Shown: positions 50,585 to 59,782 of the stretch, one piece after another
Layout of the letters: each line of letters opens with the position of its first letter
How positions within the stretch are numbered: position 1 is the first letter of the stretch
Origin: DAOUJH01 sp965116555
GTDB taxonomy: Bacteria; Chloroflexota; Dehalococcoidia; Lucifugimonadales; QGNO01
Direction: 5' to 3'
DNA: 64,000 bases
NCBI GenBank assembly: GCA_965116555.1
Contig: OZ220698.1
Coordinates: forward strand, 434,001 to 498,000
Translations under genes and position numbers: made by a program
The notes under the pieces: model-generated
Databases searched by the model: none
Seen by the model: only the letters and a program-made list of their open reading frames with translations
Told to the model about the DNA's origin: nothing

Positions 50585-51484
50585 ATGGCAGGTATACTCT
50601 ATGAAAAGCGGAATCGCATAGCCTTCATCACTCTCAACAACCCGGAGAAGGCAAACGTCCTCAACGACCAGGTGATGGTCGAGCTAAGAGACGCCTGGAA
50701 GGAGGTATGGGAGGACAAGGACGTACGTGTCGCCGTCATCACCGGCAAGGGTGACCGCCACTTCTGCGCCGGCCATGACCTTGCGCCAAGGCCGGGACAG
50801 ACCGAAGATGAGCGCCGCCGTGAGTTTGTTGAGCGCATATTCTGGGCCAACTCCCAGAACACCTCCTCCGATTACAAGCCTATATACGGCTCGGTAAACG
50901 AATATCCTACAGGCGTGGACGGGCGGAGCGCCGGTCACTTTCCCCAGATATGGAAGCCCGTGATAGGCGCAATTAACGGCTGGGCTGTTGGCGCAGGCTT
51001 CTACATGATGCTCACCACCACGGATATACGCATCGCCAGCAGGGAGAGCGCTCGTTTCCAATACATGCTGCTCAATCAGGGCTGGCTGGGCAGCGGCCCC
51101 GGGGCGGCCAGGCTGCCTCGCCAGATCGGACACGTGGACGCGATGAGAATCCTGCTCATGGACGAGCCTTTCGACGCTGAAGAGGCGCTGCGCATTCGTC
51201 TCATCAATGAAGTGGTGCCACACGAAAAGCTCATGGAACGCGCCGAAGAGCTGGCCACCCGCATCGCCAGCCTGGCGCCCGTAGCCGTGCGCATGATGAA
51301 GGAGTTCCTCATCCGCGGCGCGGATCTGCCCTTCGATGCAGCCTGGCAGATGTCGCACCTCATGCAGCACCTGGTCATGCAACTCACCACCGACCCGGAG
51401 GAAGGGCGCAACGCCTTCAACGAGAAGAGGGAACGCAACTTCACCGGCGGGCTCAGGGTTCCCGGAAACACGGACGGCGTATGA
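50585..51484 (+). CDS. Enoyl-CoA hydratase/isomerase-family (crotonase) protein, copy 3
   Basis: A 299-residue crotonase more divergent than the other three. It starts AGILYEKRNRIAFITLNNPEKAN, with HFCAGHDLAPRPG and GAINGWAVGAG as oxyanion-hole loops. The segment around the usual catalytic Glu reads LLNQGWLGSGPGAARL. An AGGAGG ribosome binding site sits before the ATG. Its place after two CoA-transferases suggests it acts on their acyl-CoA product; the reaction is not proven. Confidence 0.88.
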   Translation: MAGILYEKRNRIAFITLNNPEKANVLNDQVMVELRDAWKEVWEDKDVRVAVITGKGDRHFCAGHDLAPRPGQTEDERRREFVERIFWANSQNTSSDYKPIYGSVNEYPTGVDGRSAGHFPQIWKPVIGAINGWAVGAGFYMMLTTTDIRIASRESARFQYMLLNQGWLGSGPGAARLPRQIGHVDAMRILLMDEPFDAEEALRIRLINEVVPHEKLMERAEELATRIASLAPVAVRMMKEFLIRGADLPFDAAWQMSHLMQHLVMQLTTDPEEGRNAFNEKRERNFTGGLRVPGNTDGV

Positions 51485-51514
51485 CCGGCGCAGCCCAAGC
51501 AAGGGGGGAGCAAT

Positions 51515-52306
51515 ATGGTCGACAAGATCACCGTGGGTAACGTAAGCGTTGCCGTTGTCTTGGATGCGGCGCCTCCGCCTTTTGAGCCCAACCAGTTCTA
51601 TCCGGACATTCCGTTGGAGGCTTGGGAGCCGTACAAGAAGGACCACCTTGACGAAAACGGCAAGTTCCGCACCAACTTCTGCACCTGGGTACTGCGTTCC
51701 GCCGGGCAGACGGTGCTTGTGGATACCGGGCTCGGCAATGGCCGGCTTATAGATAACTTGGAAGCCGTCGGGGTCTCGCCTGATGAAGTCAGCTCGGTGG
51801 TCATAACCCACCTTCACGGAGACCACATTGGCTGGAACGTTACCGACGGCAAGGCCACGTTCCCCAACGCCAGGTATCTCGTACCTAGGGGAGACTGGGA
51901 GCACTTCACCAGGGACGACGTACCGGCTGCCGTACAGCAGAACGTGACGCCGCTCAATGAGATGGGCCTCATGGACCTCATAGACGGCGACCACGCCGTC
52001 ACATCGGAGATAGTCACCCTGGCTACTCCGGGCCACACGCCCGGCCACGTCAGCGTCCTCATCAACTCAGGAGGAGAGAAGGCCTGCGTCGTCGGCGACC
52101 TCTTCCACGGCTCGGTGCAAGTCACCGAGCCGGATTGGAACTCGGGGGCGGACATGGACAAAGAGGCATCGCGCCGCACCCGGCACGCCGTACTGGACAG
52201 GTTGGAACAGGAGGGATACACCCTGGCCGCAGGCCATCTTCCCATTGACCGCAGCATCGGCAAGCTGGCTAGGCTGGAAGGCAGGCGTTACTGGCAAGCG
52301 CTTTGA
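51515..52306 (+). CDS. MBL-fold metal-dependent hydrolase
   Basis: A 263-residue metallo-beta-lactamase-fold protein. HLHGDHIGW (about 94-102) is the zinc-binding HxHxDH motif, TPGHTPGH follows, and VVGDLFH and AAGHLP supply the remaining metal ligands. The family hydrolyses thioesters, lactones and other esters. Last gene of the crotonase/CoA-transferase operon, so an acyl-CoA thioester or lactone is a fair guess. Confidence 0.9.
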   Translation: MVDKITVGNVSVAVVLDAAPPPFEPNQFYPDIPLEAWEPYKKDHLDENGKFRTNFCTWVLRSAGQTVLVDTGLGNGRLIDNLEAVGVSPDEVSSVVITHLHGDHIGWNVTDGKATFPNARYLVPRGDWEHFTRDDVPAAVQQNVTPLNEMGLMDLIDGDHAVTSEIVTLATPGHTPGHVSVLINSGGEKACVVGDLFHGSVQVTEPDWNSGADMDKEASRRTRHAVLDRLEQEGYTLAAGHLPIDRSIGKLARLEGRRYWQAL

Positions 52307-52315
52307 GTCTTCCAC

Positions 52316-52345
52316 TGTCATTCTGAGCGTAGCGAAGAATCTGCG
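52316..52345. repeat. Dispersed-type intergenic repeat unit
   Basis: TGTCATTCTGAGCGTAGCGA continuing AGAATCTGCG matches a motif I know as a common intergenic repeat in many bacterial genomes. Only one copy in this window. Confidence 0.4.
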
Positions 52346-52451
52346 TCGCCAGCAGACAAGTGAACACATAGGCAAGAGGCGCTGCCGCCGTCGTGAGCGC
52401 GTTTGTGCTATCTCCCAAAGATTTGCCATTCTCAGGCCAGGCGAGAGGCTC

Positions 52452-52991
52452 CTACATCTCAATGGTGGAGAGTTCCACTATCTCCGCGTAGGCGTTGCCG
52501 TTTTCTATGGTAAGGAAGCCTATTTGCCCCAGTCTGCTCAGGTGGCCCGGATTGGTCGGGCTGCCCGGATTGACGTACAGCACCCCTTCCCGCAGTTCCA
52601 CCAGCGGCATATGCGTGTCCCCGCACACAATCACGTCCACGTGCTCTCCCAGCTTGCGCTCCATGAGGCTGTCCAGTGTGGTCCAGGGAGCGTCTTCAGG
52701 CAGCGGGAATCCGTGGGTCAGACCAACCTTGAGTCCACCCAGGGAAAGCACGTGGGCCTCTTTGACTCGTGGGTCGTTCTTTGGAAACGGCGGCCTTAGC
52801 GGATGGCCGTCTCCGTTGCCTCTGGCTCCCAGAGTAGGCGCTAGAGGCTCCAGCCAGTCCAGCACGTCAATGACGTGCATGTCGCCGCCGTGGAGAACAA
52901 GGTCTACGTCTTGAAAGGCCTTGTATAGCTGGGGCGGCAGCTCACTAGCCGCCTCCGGTATGTGCGTGTCTGAAAGAAGGCCAATCCTCAC
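52452..52991 (-). CDS. YfcE/MJ0936-type metallophosphoesterase
   Basis: A small calcineurin-fold phosphodiesterase (179 residues from GTG 52991; a longer reading from GTG 53024 adds 11). Metal-site motifs: LLSDTHIPE, VLHGGDMH, GNGDGH, LTHGF and ICGDTHMP (usually GHTH, here GDTH). MJ0936/YfcE enzymes hydrolyse phosphodiesters. It follows the CapA-like gene directly and may share its operon. Confidence 0.85.
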   Translation of the reverse strand: MRIGLLSDTHIPEAASELPPQLYKAFQDVDLVLHGGDMHVIDVLDWLEPLAPTLGARGNGDGHPLRPPFPKNDPRVKEAHVLSLGGLKVGLTHGFPLPEDAPWTTLDSLMERKLGEHVDVIVCGDTHMPLVELREGVLYVNPGSPTNPGHLSRLGQIGFLTIENGNAYAEIVELSTIEM

Positions 52992-52998
52992 TGTAGGA

Positions 52999-54348
52999 TC
53001 ACAGGCGGATGACCCCCACGTCACCCTCTATCTCGATAGTAGTGCCAAAGGGCTTGGATACCTCCTGGCACCATGCCAGGATCTCCTGCGCGACCTGTCC
53101 CTCCGCAAGCACCGGCCTGCCACGCTGGGGTATGGGCCGGCCAAAGCCCATGTCAATAGGGTAGAGCAGCACCTCTTTCAACTCGCGGTTTTCGTAGTTG
53201 CACACACCCACCACGCTTTGCCAGAACACGGGGTCCGATGGAAAGCCGCGGGCGCTTGAGTCGGAGCGAGAATCGAAGTAGTCCCCCGGCGTCTGGTCAA
53301 AATCCAGCCCGAACCGCCGGTATCCCTCCCACGGCACCCAGTCCACAGTCTCGTTCTGGAAGATGAAGTTGCCCAGGCTGTAGAAGATGGGCTTCCCCTT
53401 GTATATCTCGATGCCGCGCAGGTAATGAGGTCCGTGTCCGGCGAAGAGGTCGCAGCCCTGGTCGATGCTCCAGCGGGCGAACTCAATGAGGAAATCCGGC
53501 GGCGAAACGCGGGAACCGCCGTGATACTCGCCGCTGCTGCCGCTCTCATGGCTGTGCATACCGTACACCACCCAGTCCGCTTGTTTCTTGGCGCCGCGGA
53601 TCCAGTTCCCTATGCCCGCCATGTCCTCCCTGTTGACCGCCGTCTCAATCTTGAACTCCTCCGAAAGGTGAAAATCACCTCCCATGAATTGCACTTGGCT
53701 GCTCTTGTCTACCTGCGCCCCCCGACCTGAAAACCCAAACCTGGCTCCGGCCTCCTCGGCCTCTTCATAACCCAGCTCACGGTTTGCTTTGTGGAATGCG
53801 TCGAACACGTCTCTCTCCACGTAGTGTACCTTCTCGTGTCGCAGAGCGTTGATGCCCGACTTGCCCGGGAAATCGTGCCTGCCCGGTCCCGCGCGCGATA
53901 TGTCGGTGAACGTGCTCGAAGCCGACATCACGGCTACGCGTCCCCGCGCCGAGTCCACGTATACCGGCGCCCTGGCGTGGTCTATGTCCTTGCCGCCGCC
54001 GGCGTGTGCAAGGTCCATGTCGTTCAAGTGCTTCAGAGTGGTGAAGAAGCCGCCTTCGGAAAAGTCAAAGGAGTGATTGTTGGCGGTGAGCACGGCATTC
54101 AGCCCCATCCACTTCAGCTCTTCCAGGTTCTTGGGATCAGACCGGGTATACGTGCCCCCCGTCCACTGCCATGAGTCTTCAAAGTCGTGAAAGAGGAACT
54201 CTAGATTGGCTATGCTGACATCGGCCTTGCGTAGTATATCCACTAGCCTGAGAAACTGGGGCTCCCTGAAACCCTGCATGCGGCGCGATATCATCGCATC
54301 CCCGGCTACGGCTATCGATATATCGCCACGCTCAGCGTCGTAAATCAT
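52999..54348 (-). CDS. CapA-family metallophosphoesterase-like protein, copy 1
   Basis: A 449-residue CapA-like protein (calcineurin fold, as in poly-gamma-glutamate CapA). Motifs: VAGDAMISRRM near the start, NLEFLFHDFE, LTANNHSFDF, YGMHSHESG and GHGPHYLRGIEIYKGKP. The ATG at 54348 has GGAGG upstream and matches the start of copy 2; a longer reading to 54627 is antisense noise. No CapB/CapC ligase genes are present, so polyglutamate synthesis is unlikely. No signal peptide is evident. The second of three paralogues closes the operon before the small phosphoesterase. Confidence 0.87.
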   Translation of the reverse strand: MIYDAERGDISIAVAGDAMISRRMQGFREPQFLRLVDILRKADVSIANLEFLFHDFEDSWQWTGGTYTRSDPKNLEELKWMGLNAVLTANNHSFDFSEGGFFTTLKHLNDMDLAHAGGGKDIDHARAPVYVDSARGRVAVMSASSTFTDISRAGPGRHDFPGKSGINALRHEKVHYVERDVFDAFHKANRELGYEEAEEAGARFGFSGRGAQVDKSSQVQFMGGDFHLSEEFKIETAVNREDMAGIGNWIRGAKKQADWVVYGMHSHESGSSGEYHGGSRVSPPDFLIEFARWSIDQGCDLFAGHGPHYLRGIEIYKGKPIFYSLGNFIFQNETVDWVPWEGYRRFGLDFDQTPGDYFDSRSDSSARGFPSDPVFWQSVVGVCNYENRELKEVLLYPIDMGFGRPIPQRGRPVLAEGQVAQEILAWCQEVSKPFGTTIEIEGDVGVIRL

Positions 54349-54373
54349 CTCGCCTCCGTTCTCTTCGCAACCC

Positions 54374-54396
54374 TCTTCCCCCTTGATGGGGGAAGA
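54374..54396. repeat. Intergenic hairpin repeat, copy 2
   Basis: TCTTCCCCC and GGGGGAAGA with a 5-base loop, followed by TTGAGATGGGGGGTGA. Same unit as at 7526-7549. Lies between two CapA-like genes. Confidence 0.55.
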
Positions 54397-54416
54397 TTGA
54401 GATGGGGGGTGAACAG

Positions 54417-55766
54417 CTAAAGACTTATTATCCCCATGTCGCCGTCTATCTTGATCTCCGTGCCGAACGGCTTGGACGACTCTTGCAGCACTTCCAAAGA
54501 CCACTGAGCCGACTCGCCTTCGGCGAGCACCGGCCGGCCCCGCTGCGCAATGGGCTTTTGGAAGCCCATGTCTATGGGGTAGATGCGTATCTCTCTCAGT
54601 TTGCCGTCCGAAAAATTGGCCGTGCACACCGCGCTGCGGTAGTGCACTATGTCGGACGCGAATCCATACACGCCGCCGCCGGAGCGTTCGTGGCCCCAGT
54701 CTCCGGGTGTTGCGTCCATGTCAAGACTCTGGCCGCTGTAGGCAGGCTCCGGCACCCACTGCACCGCTTCATTTTGGAAGATGAAGTTGCCCAGGCTGTA
54801 GAAGATGGGCTTGCCTTTGTATATCTCTATACCGCGCAGCATGTGGGGGCCGTGGGCAAAGAAAACGTCGCAGCCCTGGTCTATGGCCTGGTGTGCGAAC
54901 TCTACGAGGTGCGTTGCCGGCGATATGCGGTGGCCGCCGTGATATTCGCCGTAGTTGCCGCTTTCGTGGCAGTGGACTCCGTACACCAGCCAGTCCGCCT
55001 GCTTGCCCGCGCCACGAATCCAGTTGCTCACGCCCCTCATGTCTTCCTGGTTGATGTGCGTGGTTATTTCATACCGGTCGTCCAGGTGAAAGGCCCCCCC
55101 AAGGAAGCTCAGGTCCGTATCGTTGTTCGGCGGATGCGATACCTGCGGCTGGAACTTGCGCGATGCCTCTTCCCGCAGCGATATTCCCAGCAAGTCCTTT
55201 AGGTCGCCCAGCGCTTTGAAGTGATCTTGCTTCACGTGGTGCATCACGCTGTGCCGCACGGCGTTGATTCCCGGCTTGCCAGGAAAGTCGTGACGCCCTT
55301 GCCGCGCCGGCGACTGCTCCGAGTACGTCGTCGTCGCCGACATCACGGCAACCCTTCCCCGGGCCGTGTCCATGTAGTAGGGGGCCCTGGCGTGATCCAG
55401 GTCTACACCGCCGCCCGCCTGGGGTATGTTGTGCTCCTTCATATTGCGCAGCGTTGCCAGCAGTCCCGCCTCGGAATAGTCGAAGGCGTGGTTATTTGCC
55501 GTGGTCACCACGTCGAACCCCATCCACTTCAATTCGTTTAGGTTGGCCGGGTCAGATACCTGGTAAGAGATGGAGTCTTTGCCCTGCCAGCTCATCTCAA
55601 AGTTGTGGAACAGCATCTCCGCGTTTACCACGCTCACGTCAGCGCCGCGGATGACCTCTACCAGCTTGAGAAAGCTGTCTTCCCTGAACGGTGACATCCG
55701 TTTGGTGATCATGGCGTCACCGGCTACCAGGATGGAGATTTCGCCTTTTTCCGCCTCGTACAACAT
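54417..55766 (-). CDS. CapA-family metallophosphoesterase-like protein, copy 2
   Basis: A 449-residue paralogue of copy 1 (VAGDAMITKRMSPFRE, NAEMLFHNFE, TTANNHAFDYSEAG, YGVHCHESGNYGEYHGG, AHGPHMLRGIEIYKGKP). An AAGGAGG ribosome binding site. Followed by copy 1 after the hairpin repeat. Lies 117 bases after the DppC-type permease in the same operon. Confidence 0.87.
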   Translation of the reverse strand: MLYEAEKGEISILVAGDAMITKRMSPFREDSFLKLVEVIRGADVSVVNAEMLFHNFEMSWQGKDSISYQVSDPANLNELKWMGFDVVTTANNHAFDYSEAGLLATLRNMKEHNIPQAGGGVDLDHARAPYYMDTARGRVAVMSATTTYSEQSPARQGRHDFPGKPGINAVRHSVMHHVKQDHFKALGDLKDLLGISLREEASRKFQPQVSHPPNNDTDLSFLGGAFHLDDRYEITTHINQEDMRGVSNWIRGAGKQADWLVYGVHCHESGNYGEYHGGHRISPATHLVEFAHQAIDQGCDVFFAHGPHMLRGIEIYKGKPIFYSLGNFIFQNEAVQWVPEPAYSGQSLDMDATPGDWGHERSGGGVYGFASDIVHYRSAVCTANFSDGKLREIRIYPIDMGFQKPIAQRGRPVLAEGESAQWSLEVLQESSKPFGTEIKIDGDMGIISL

Positions 55767-55883
55767 GAGAAGCCTCCTTTGGTGCGTTTGAGAGGAACAA
55801 ATTCCGCCCGAACGGGAGAGTCTGGACAGAATCTCTGGATCTAGCGCTTCTCAGTTGCTGAAATCAGCCGCTGAGAGGCGGAA

Positions 55884-56804
55884 TCAACGGCCCCGCAGCT
55901 TGGGGTCCAAAACGTCCCTGAGCGCGTCGCCGTACATGTTCATGCCGAAGACCACCAGCGAGATGGCTATTCCGGGTCCTAGCAGCATCCAGGGCGCTCC
56001 CGCAAAGTACTGCCGCGCATCTCCGCTCACCAGCGCGCCCCAGGTTAGGGTCTCCGGATCGACACCCAAACCAAGGAAGCTCAGTGTGGACTCCGTAATG
56101 ATGATGGAGCCTATGGCGGACGATGCCACTATCAAGAGCGGCGCCATGGTATTGGGCGCAACGTGCCTCAACATCACACGAACGTCGGTTGCGCCGATAG
56201 ACCTGGCGGCTTCCACGTACGGAACTTCTTTGATGCTCAGCGCTGCTGAACGGATCACCCGGGTTATACGCGGAATCTGCACTATGACAATAGCCAGAAT
56301 GACGTTGTTTATCGATTGTCCCAAAGCGGCGACCAGGGCCAGCGCCAGAATCAGTGTCGGCATAGCAATGATGCCGTCAACTACGCGCTGGATGAGCAGG
56401 TCGAACTTGCCCCCAATGTACGCGGAGCTGACGCCAAGAACCAGACCGCCCGTGGCGGCCACAAGCATGGTCACTATCCCAACATAAAGTGACACTCTGG
56501 AGCCGACAAGTGTTCTGCTAAAAACGTCACGACCCAGCTGGTCCGTTCCAAACCAAAAGGTTTTGCCTGTAGCTTCGTGTACAGTCAGAGGCGCCTCAAC
56601 CGGGTTTCGGCGGTGAATCTCAGTTGGCGGGAAAGGCGCAATGAAATCCGCCGTGAGAGCTACAATCACAAACAGAAATACAATGACCAGTCCTACGGCG
56701 CCCAAGGGCTTCCGCTTTGTAAAGCTCCAACTACTTGAAGCTGTCCTCTGGAGGAAGCCTCTCCTTGGCTTTACATCTGCAAGAACTTCTACGGACTGTT
56801 CCAT
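55884..56804 (-). CDS. ABC transporter permease, DppC type, copy 2
   Basis: A 306-residue homologue of the gene at 12498 (WSFTKRKPLGAVGLVIVFLF; WFGTDQLGRDVFSRTLVGSR; YVEAARSIGATDVRV; ends DVLDPKLRGR). It pairs with the DppB-type subunit. No ATPase gene follows; CapA-like genes do. Confidence 0.92.
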   Translation of the reverse strand: MEQSVEVLADVKPRRGFLQRTASSSWSFTKRKPLGAVGLVIVFLFVIVALTADFIAPFPPTEIHRRNPVEAPLTVHEATGKTFWFGTDQLGRDVFSRTLVGSRVSLYVGIVTMLVAATGGLVLGVSSAYIGGKFDLLIQRVVDGIIAMPTLILALALVAALGQSINNVILAIVIVQIPRITRVIRSAALSIKEVPYVEAARSIGATDVRVMLRHVAPNTMAPLLIVASSAIGSIIITESTLSFLGLGVDPETLTWGALVSGDARQYFAGAPWMLLGPGIAISLVVFGMNMYGDALRDVLDPKLRGR

Positions 56805-56829
56805 AAACTAAATCTCCTTGACCTGGAGC

Positions 56830-57789
56830 CTACGAATACTGAATCCGTGGATCAAGCCAGGCGTAGGTCAAGTCCACCAAGAGATTGACGGTCATTGCTA
56901 TGATCGCAATGTAGAGAACGTAAGTCTGTACTATGGGGAAGTCTCTGAGTAGGGTAGCTTCTATGAGTTGCTGCCCCATCCCCGGAATGGCAAAGATGAT
57001 TTCAATTACCACCGTGCCGCCCAGCAGGAACGCCACCTGAAAGCCGAACAAGGTAACCACCGGCAGCAGAGCGTTCCTCAAGGCATGCTTGACGATTACC
57101 GTCCGTTCCGCCAGCCCCTTGGCTCGCGCCGTTCTTATATAGTCGTCGCGCAGGACCTCTAGCATTTGGGCCCTTGTCATTCTCATCATAGTGCCGCTGC
57201 TGTGGAAGCCGATAGCCAGGGCAGGGAAGATGAGCTGTTGGAATGACGTCCAGGGATTCTCCCACATATGGACAAAGCCAAAGGGCGGCAGCCAGTGGAA
57301 GTACCTGGAAAGGATGAGCACTGTCAGCAGGGCAATGAAAAAGCTTGGCATAGCCAGCCCAACTATGGCGAAGCCACGTAGGAAGTAGTCCGGCCACCTG
57401 TCTTGATAGACTGCGGCCAGCACCCCTATGGGTATGGAAACAATGGAAACCAAGATCGCTGAGAAGAGCGCCACCTGCAAAGTCACGGGGACTTGGTTTT
57501 TCACAAATTCAATGACGGGGCGATTAAGTAGGAAAGAATCACCCATGTCGAAGCGTAAAACACCCCATATCCAATCAAAGTACTGAAGGTAAATGGGCTT
57601 ATCAAGGCCAAGCTGTTCGGTAACTCTAAGCCTCTCCTCTTCGGTAATGGTGACTTCAGGATCACCCGCTTGGATAATAACCGCCGCCACGTCACCGGGG
57701 AGAACGCGTAGTATGGCAAACAAAGCCATTGACACGAAGATAATCGTCGGGATGAAAAGAAGCAGCCTCTTGATTATATAGACGCGCAT
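56830..57789 (-). CDS. ABC transporter permease, DppB type, copy 2
   Basis: A 319-residue permease of exactly the same length as copy 1, with IIKRLLLFIPTIIFVS at the start and DDYIRTARAKGLAERTV as the coupling loop. About six membrane helices. Separated from the binding protein by the hairpin at 57829-57867. Confidence 0.92.
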   Translation of the reverse strand: MRVYIIKRLLLFIPTIIFVSMALFAILRVLPGDVAAVIIQAGDPEVTITEEERLRVTEQLGLDKPIYLQYFDWIWGVLRFDMGDSFLLNRPVIEFVKNQVPVTLQVALFSAILVSIVSIPIGVLAAVYQDRWPDYFLRGFAIVGLAMPSFFIALLTVLILSRYFHWLPPFGFVHMWENPWTSFQQLIFPALAIGFHSSGTMMRMTRAQMLEVLRDDYIRTARAKGLAERTVIVKHALRNALLPVVTLFGFQVAFLLGGTVVIEIIFAIPGMGQQLIEATLLRDFPIVQTYVLYIAIIAMTVNLLVDLTYAWLDPRIQYS

Positions 57790-57828
57790 ATTGCTCTCGT
57801 TGCCGCCTGATGCGGGTGATGGATAATA

Positions 57829-57867
57829 GCAATGATGGCGCCGTCTTTAAGTCGGCGCCATCATTGC
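57829..57867 (-). terminator. Hairpin between binding protein and permease genes, second cassette
   Basis: GCAATGATGGCGCCG pairs perfectly with CGGCGCCATCATTGC over a 9-base loop, between the lipoprotein stop and the DppB start. Same position as the hairpin at 11415-11460 but a different sequence, which points to a shared function in expression stoichiometry. Confidence 0.7.
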
Positions 57868-57880
57868 ACTAAATCAACTC

Positions 57881-59746
57881 CTACTTGAGCTCGTAGAGCC
57901 CAGTATCAAAGATGTCGGTAGCTGCTTGCTCAGGCCACGGCTTCCTGTCGTCAGGAGTTAGCCATACCTGCTCCAAGCTGGCCGAAGAAGCGTGCAGCCG
58001 CTTTGGAGTCCAGTTCCGTACGTAGGCCATGTAAGGATGCGGTGGGCGGAACCGGTTCATCGGCAGTATCGGCAGGTCCTCAAAGAGTATTTCTACCATT
58101 TGGCGGTAAATCCTGCCGCGCTCCGCCTGGTCGCTAACGGTTAGCTGCTGCTCGTAGAGACTCATCCACTCCGGGTTGACCCAGCGTCCGTAGTTCTCCG
58201 AACCGTCTTCCAGAGGAAGGTACTTGTTCTGGTCGAAGATGACCGGGTCCTCCAGACCGTAGCCGGACACGTCGTACACCAGGTCGAACCTGCCGGCGAA
58301 CTGGTCGTCATACACCGACTCGCCGCCGGGGGGCACCCGTAGCTTGGCTTCGATGTACATGTCCTTCAGCTCTTCCTGCAGCAACTCCGACCCGCGGCGG
58401 CCGCTGCCGCTCTCTGCGGTGAGCAGTTCGATCTCAAGCATGTTGTCCGGGCCGTAGCCAAGAGAAGTCATGATATCTCTGGCCGCCTGCCGCTCCTCCG
58501 ACTTCTTCATCTCGTCCTCGGTATGGCCGGGGAACTCCAACCACTCCTCGCAGCTGTGAATCCAGTCGAAACCGCAGTAGTAGAAGAATATCTGGAATCC
58601 CAGCCCCTCGTAGATCAACTCGTTCTCAACGAGCCTGTCTATGTGAAGCTGAACGGCTTTCCTGAGTTGCCTTGCCGTGGGATCGTCCTGCGGTCCGAAA
58701 GGCGGTCGCTGCATGTTCACAATGTAGCTGGCGGTGCCAAAGGCGAACGATTGTGGCACCACGAACTCCTCGCCGTACTGCTTCTTCAGAGGCGCGATGT
58801 CCGATAGGTTAGGCTGGCAGCATGGGCCGTAAATCCATCCTTCGGAACGGCCTGCCGCTACCGCCGCTATCTTGGTCGCTAGCTCCGGTACGTGAGTGAT
58901 CTCGAATCCGTCAATGTAGGGCAAGCCATCACGGAAGAAGTTCTCGAACCGCTCAAAGACGACCTTGCTGCCGCGGTCGTACTCTTTCACCGTGAACGGG
59001 CCTGTGCCAATGAGCTCGCCGTCTTCAGGCGAAAGCTCGCGGAACTCGCCTTCAGCTACAATCTTCTTGTACCCGTCACCCGGGCCAATCAGGGAGAAGT
59101 GCTGCGCCATGCAGGCGGGGTACCAGGCAATTGGAGAGTGCGTTCTTACCACAAACTCCAGTTCACCCGTAATCTCTACAGCGGTGCCTGCTGCTGGACC
59201 GTTGGGGTCAGCCTCGGCGGCGCCCTGCTCCCAGCAGAGGATTCGGCGTAGAGGATCGTCTACCGGCCTGGCAATGATCTTCCATACCGCATACGCAACG
59301 TCATCCGCCGTCCAGCGCTTTCCTGAATGGTCCATCAGGTTGTCCCGCAGCTTGAAGGTGTACGCGGTGCCGTCGTCGCTCAACGTCCAGTCTTCGGCCA
59401 GGTCGCCTTCAATAGTCTTGCGGTCGGTCAGGTTGACGCGGATGAGCTGGCTCATCCAGCCCTGCATCTGGTTGTACTCGCCGGGGTTGCCGGCAACGGT
59501 GCCAATGTCAAGGCTTCGCACCGTGTCAGTCAACTGGATGATTCCGCCGTACTTTGGATCCATGCTGGTGTCGGGCTCGGGCGTAGGCGTTGCCGCCGGC
59601 TCTGGAGCCGCGGTGGTCGGCTGCGAAACCGGGGCGGTCGTTGGAGTAGCCGTAGGATCCTCCGCGGTGCCGCAGGCCAGGCTCCAAAGAAGCCCTACTG
59701 CCAGGGCTAGCCCCACTAAACTCTTGAACCGTATATTTGAACTCAT
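57881..59746 (-). CDS. ABC transporter solute-binding lipoprotein, family 5, copy 2
   Basis: A 621-residue family 5 binding protein. Signal peptide with lipobox WSLAC, then a Thr/Pro/Ala tether (about 25-55). Mature region has DLAEDWTLSDDGTAYTFKLRDN and RWTADDVAYAVWKI. The ATG at 59746 follows GGGGGTG and gives the signal peptide directly, so it is preferred to 59758. It lies 36 bases after a CapA-like gene. Related to the protein at 9530 but clearly diverged, so its ligand may differ. Confidence 0.92.
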   Translation of the reverse strand: MSSNIRFKSLVGLALAVGLLWSLACGTAEDPTATPTTAPVSQPTTAAPEPAATPTPEPDTSMDPKYGGIIQLTDTVRSLDIGTVAGNPGEYNQMQGWMSQLIRVNLTDRKTIEGDLAEDWTLSDDGTAYTFKLRDNLMDHSGKRWTADDVAYAVWKIIARPVDDPLRRILCWEQGAAEADPNGPAAGTAVEITGELEFVVRTHSPIAWYPACMAQHFSLIGPGDGYKKIVAEGEFRELSPEDGELIGTGPFTVKEYDRGSKVVFERFENFFRDGLPYIDGFEITHVPELATKIAAVAAGRSEGWIYGPCCQPNLSDIAPLKKQYGEEFVVPQSFAFGTASYIVNMQRPPFGPQDDPTARQLRKAVQLHIDRLVENELIYEGLGFQIFFYYCGFDWIHSCEEWLEFPGHTEDEMKKSEERQAARDIMTSLGYGPDNMLEIELLTAESGSGRRGSELLQEELKDMYIEAKLRVPPGGESVYDDQFAGRFDLVYDVSGYGLEDPVIFDQNKYLPLEDGSENYGRWVNPEWMSLYEQQLTVSDQAERGRIYRQMVEILFEDLPILPMNRFRPPHPYMAYVRNWTPKRLHASSASLEQVWLTPDDRKPWPEQAATDIFDTGLYELK

Positions 59747-59782
59747 GTGCACCCCCATCAATTAGTTAGTTTTTGGGAAGTC

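Noticed and set aside
52999..54627. Longer start for CapA-like copy 1 at 54627
   Set aside because: The extra 93 residues run antisense to the end of copy 2 and have no family match; the ATG at 54348 has a good ribosome binding site and matches the paralogue.
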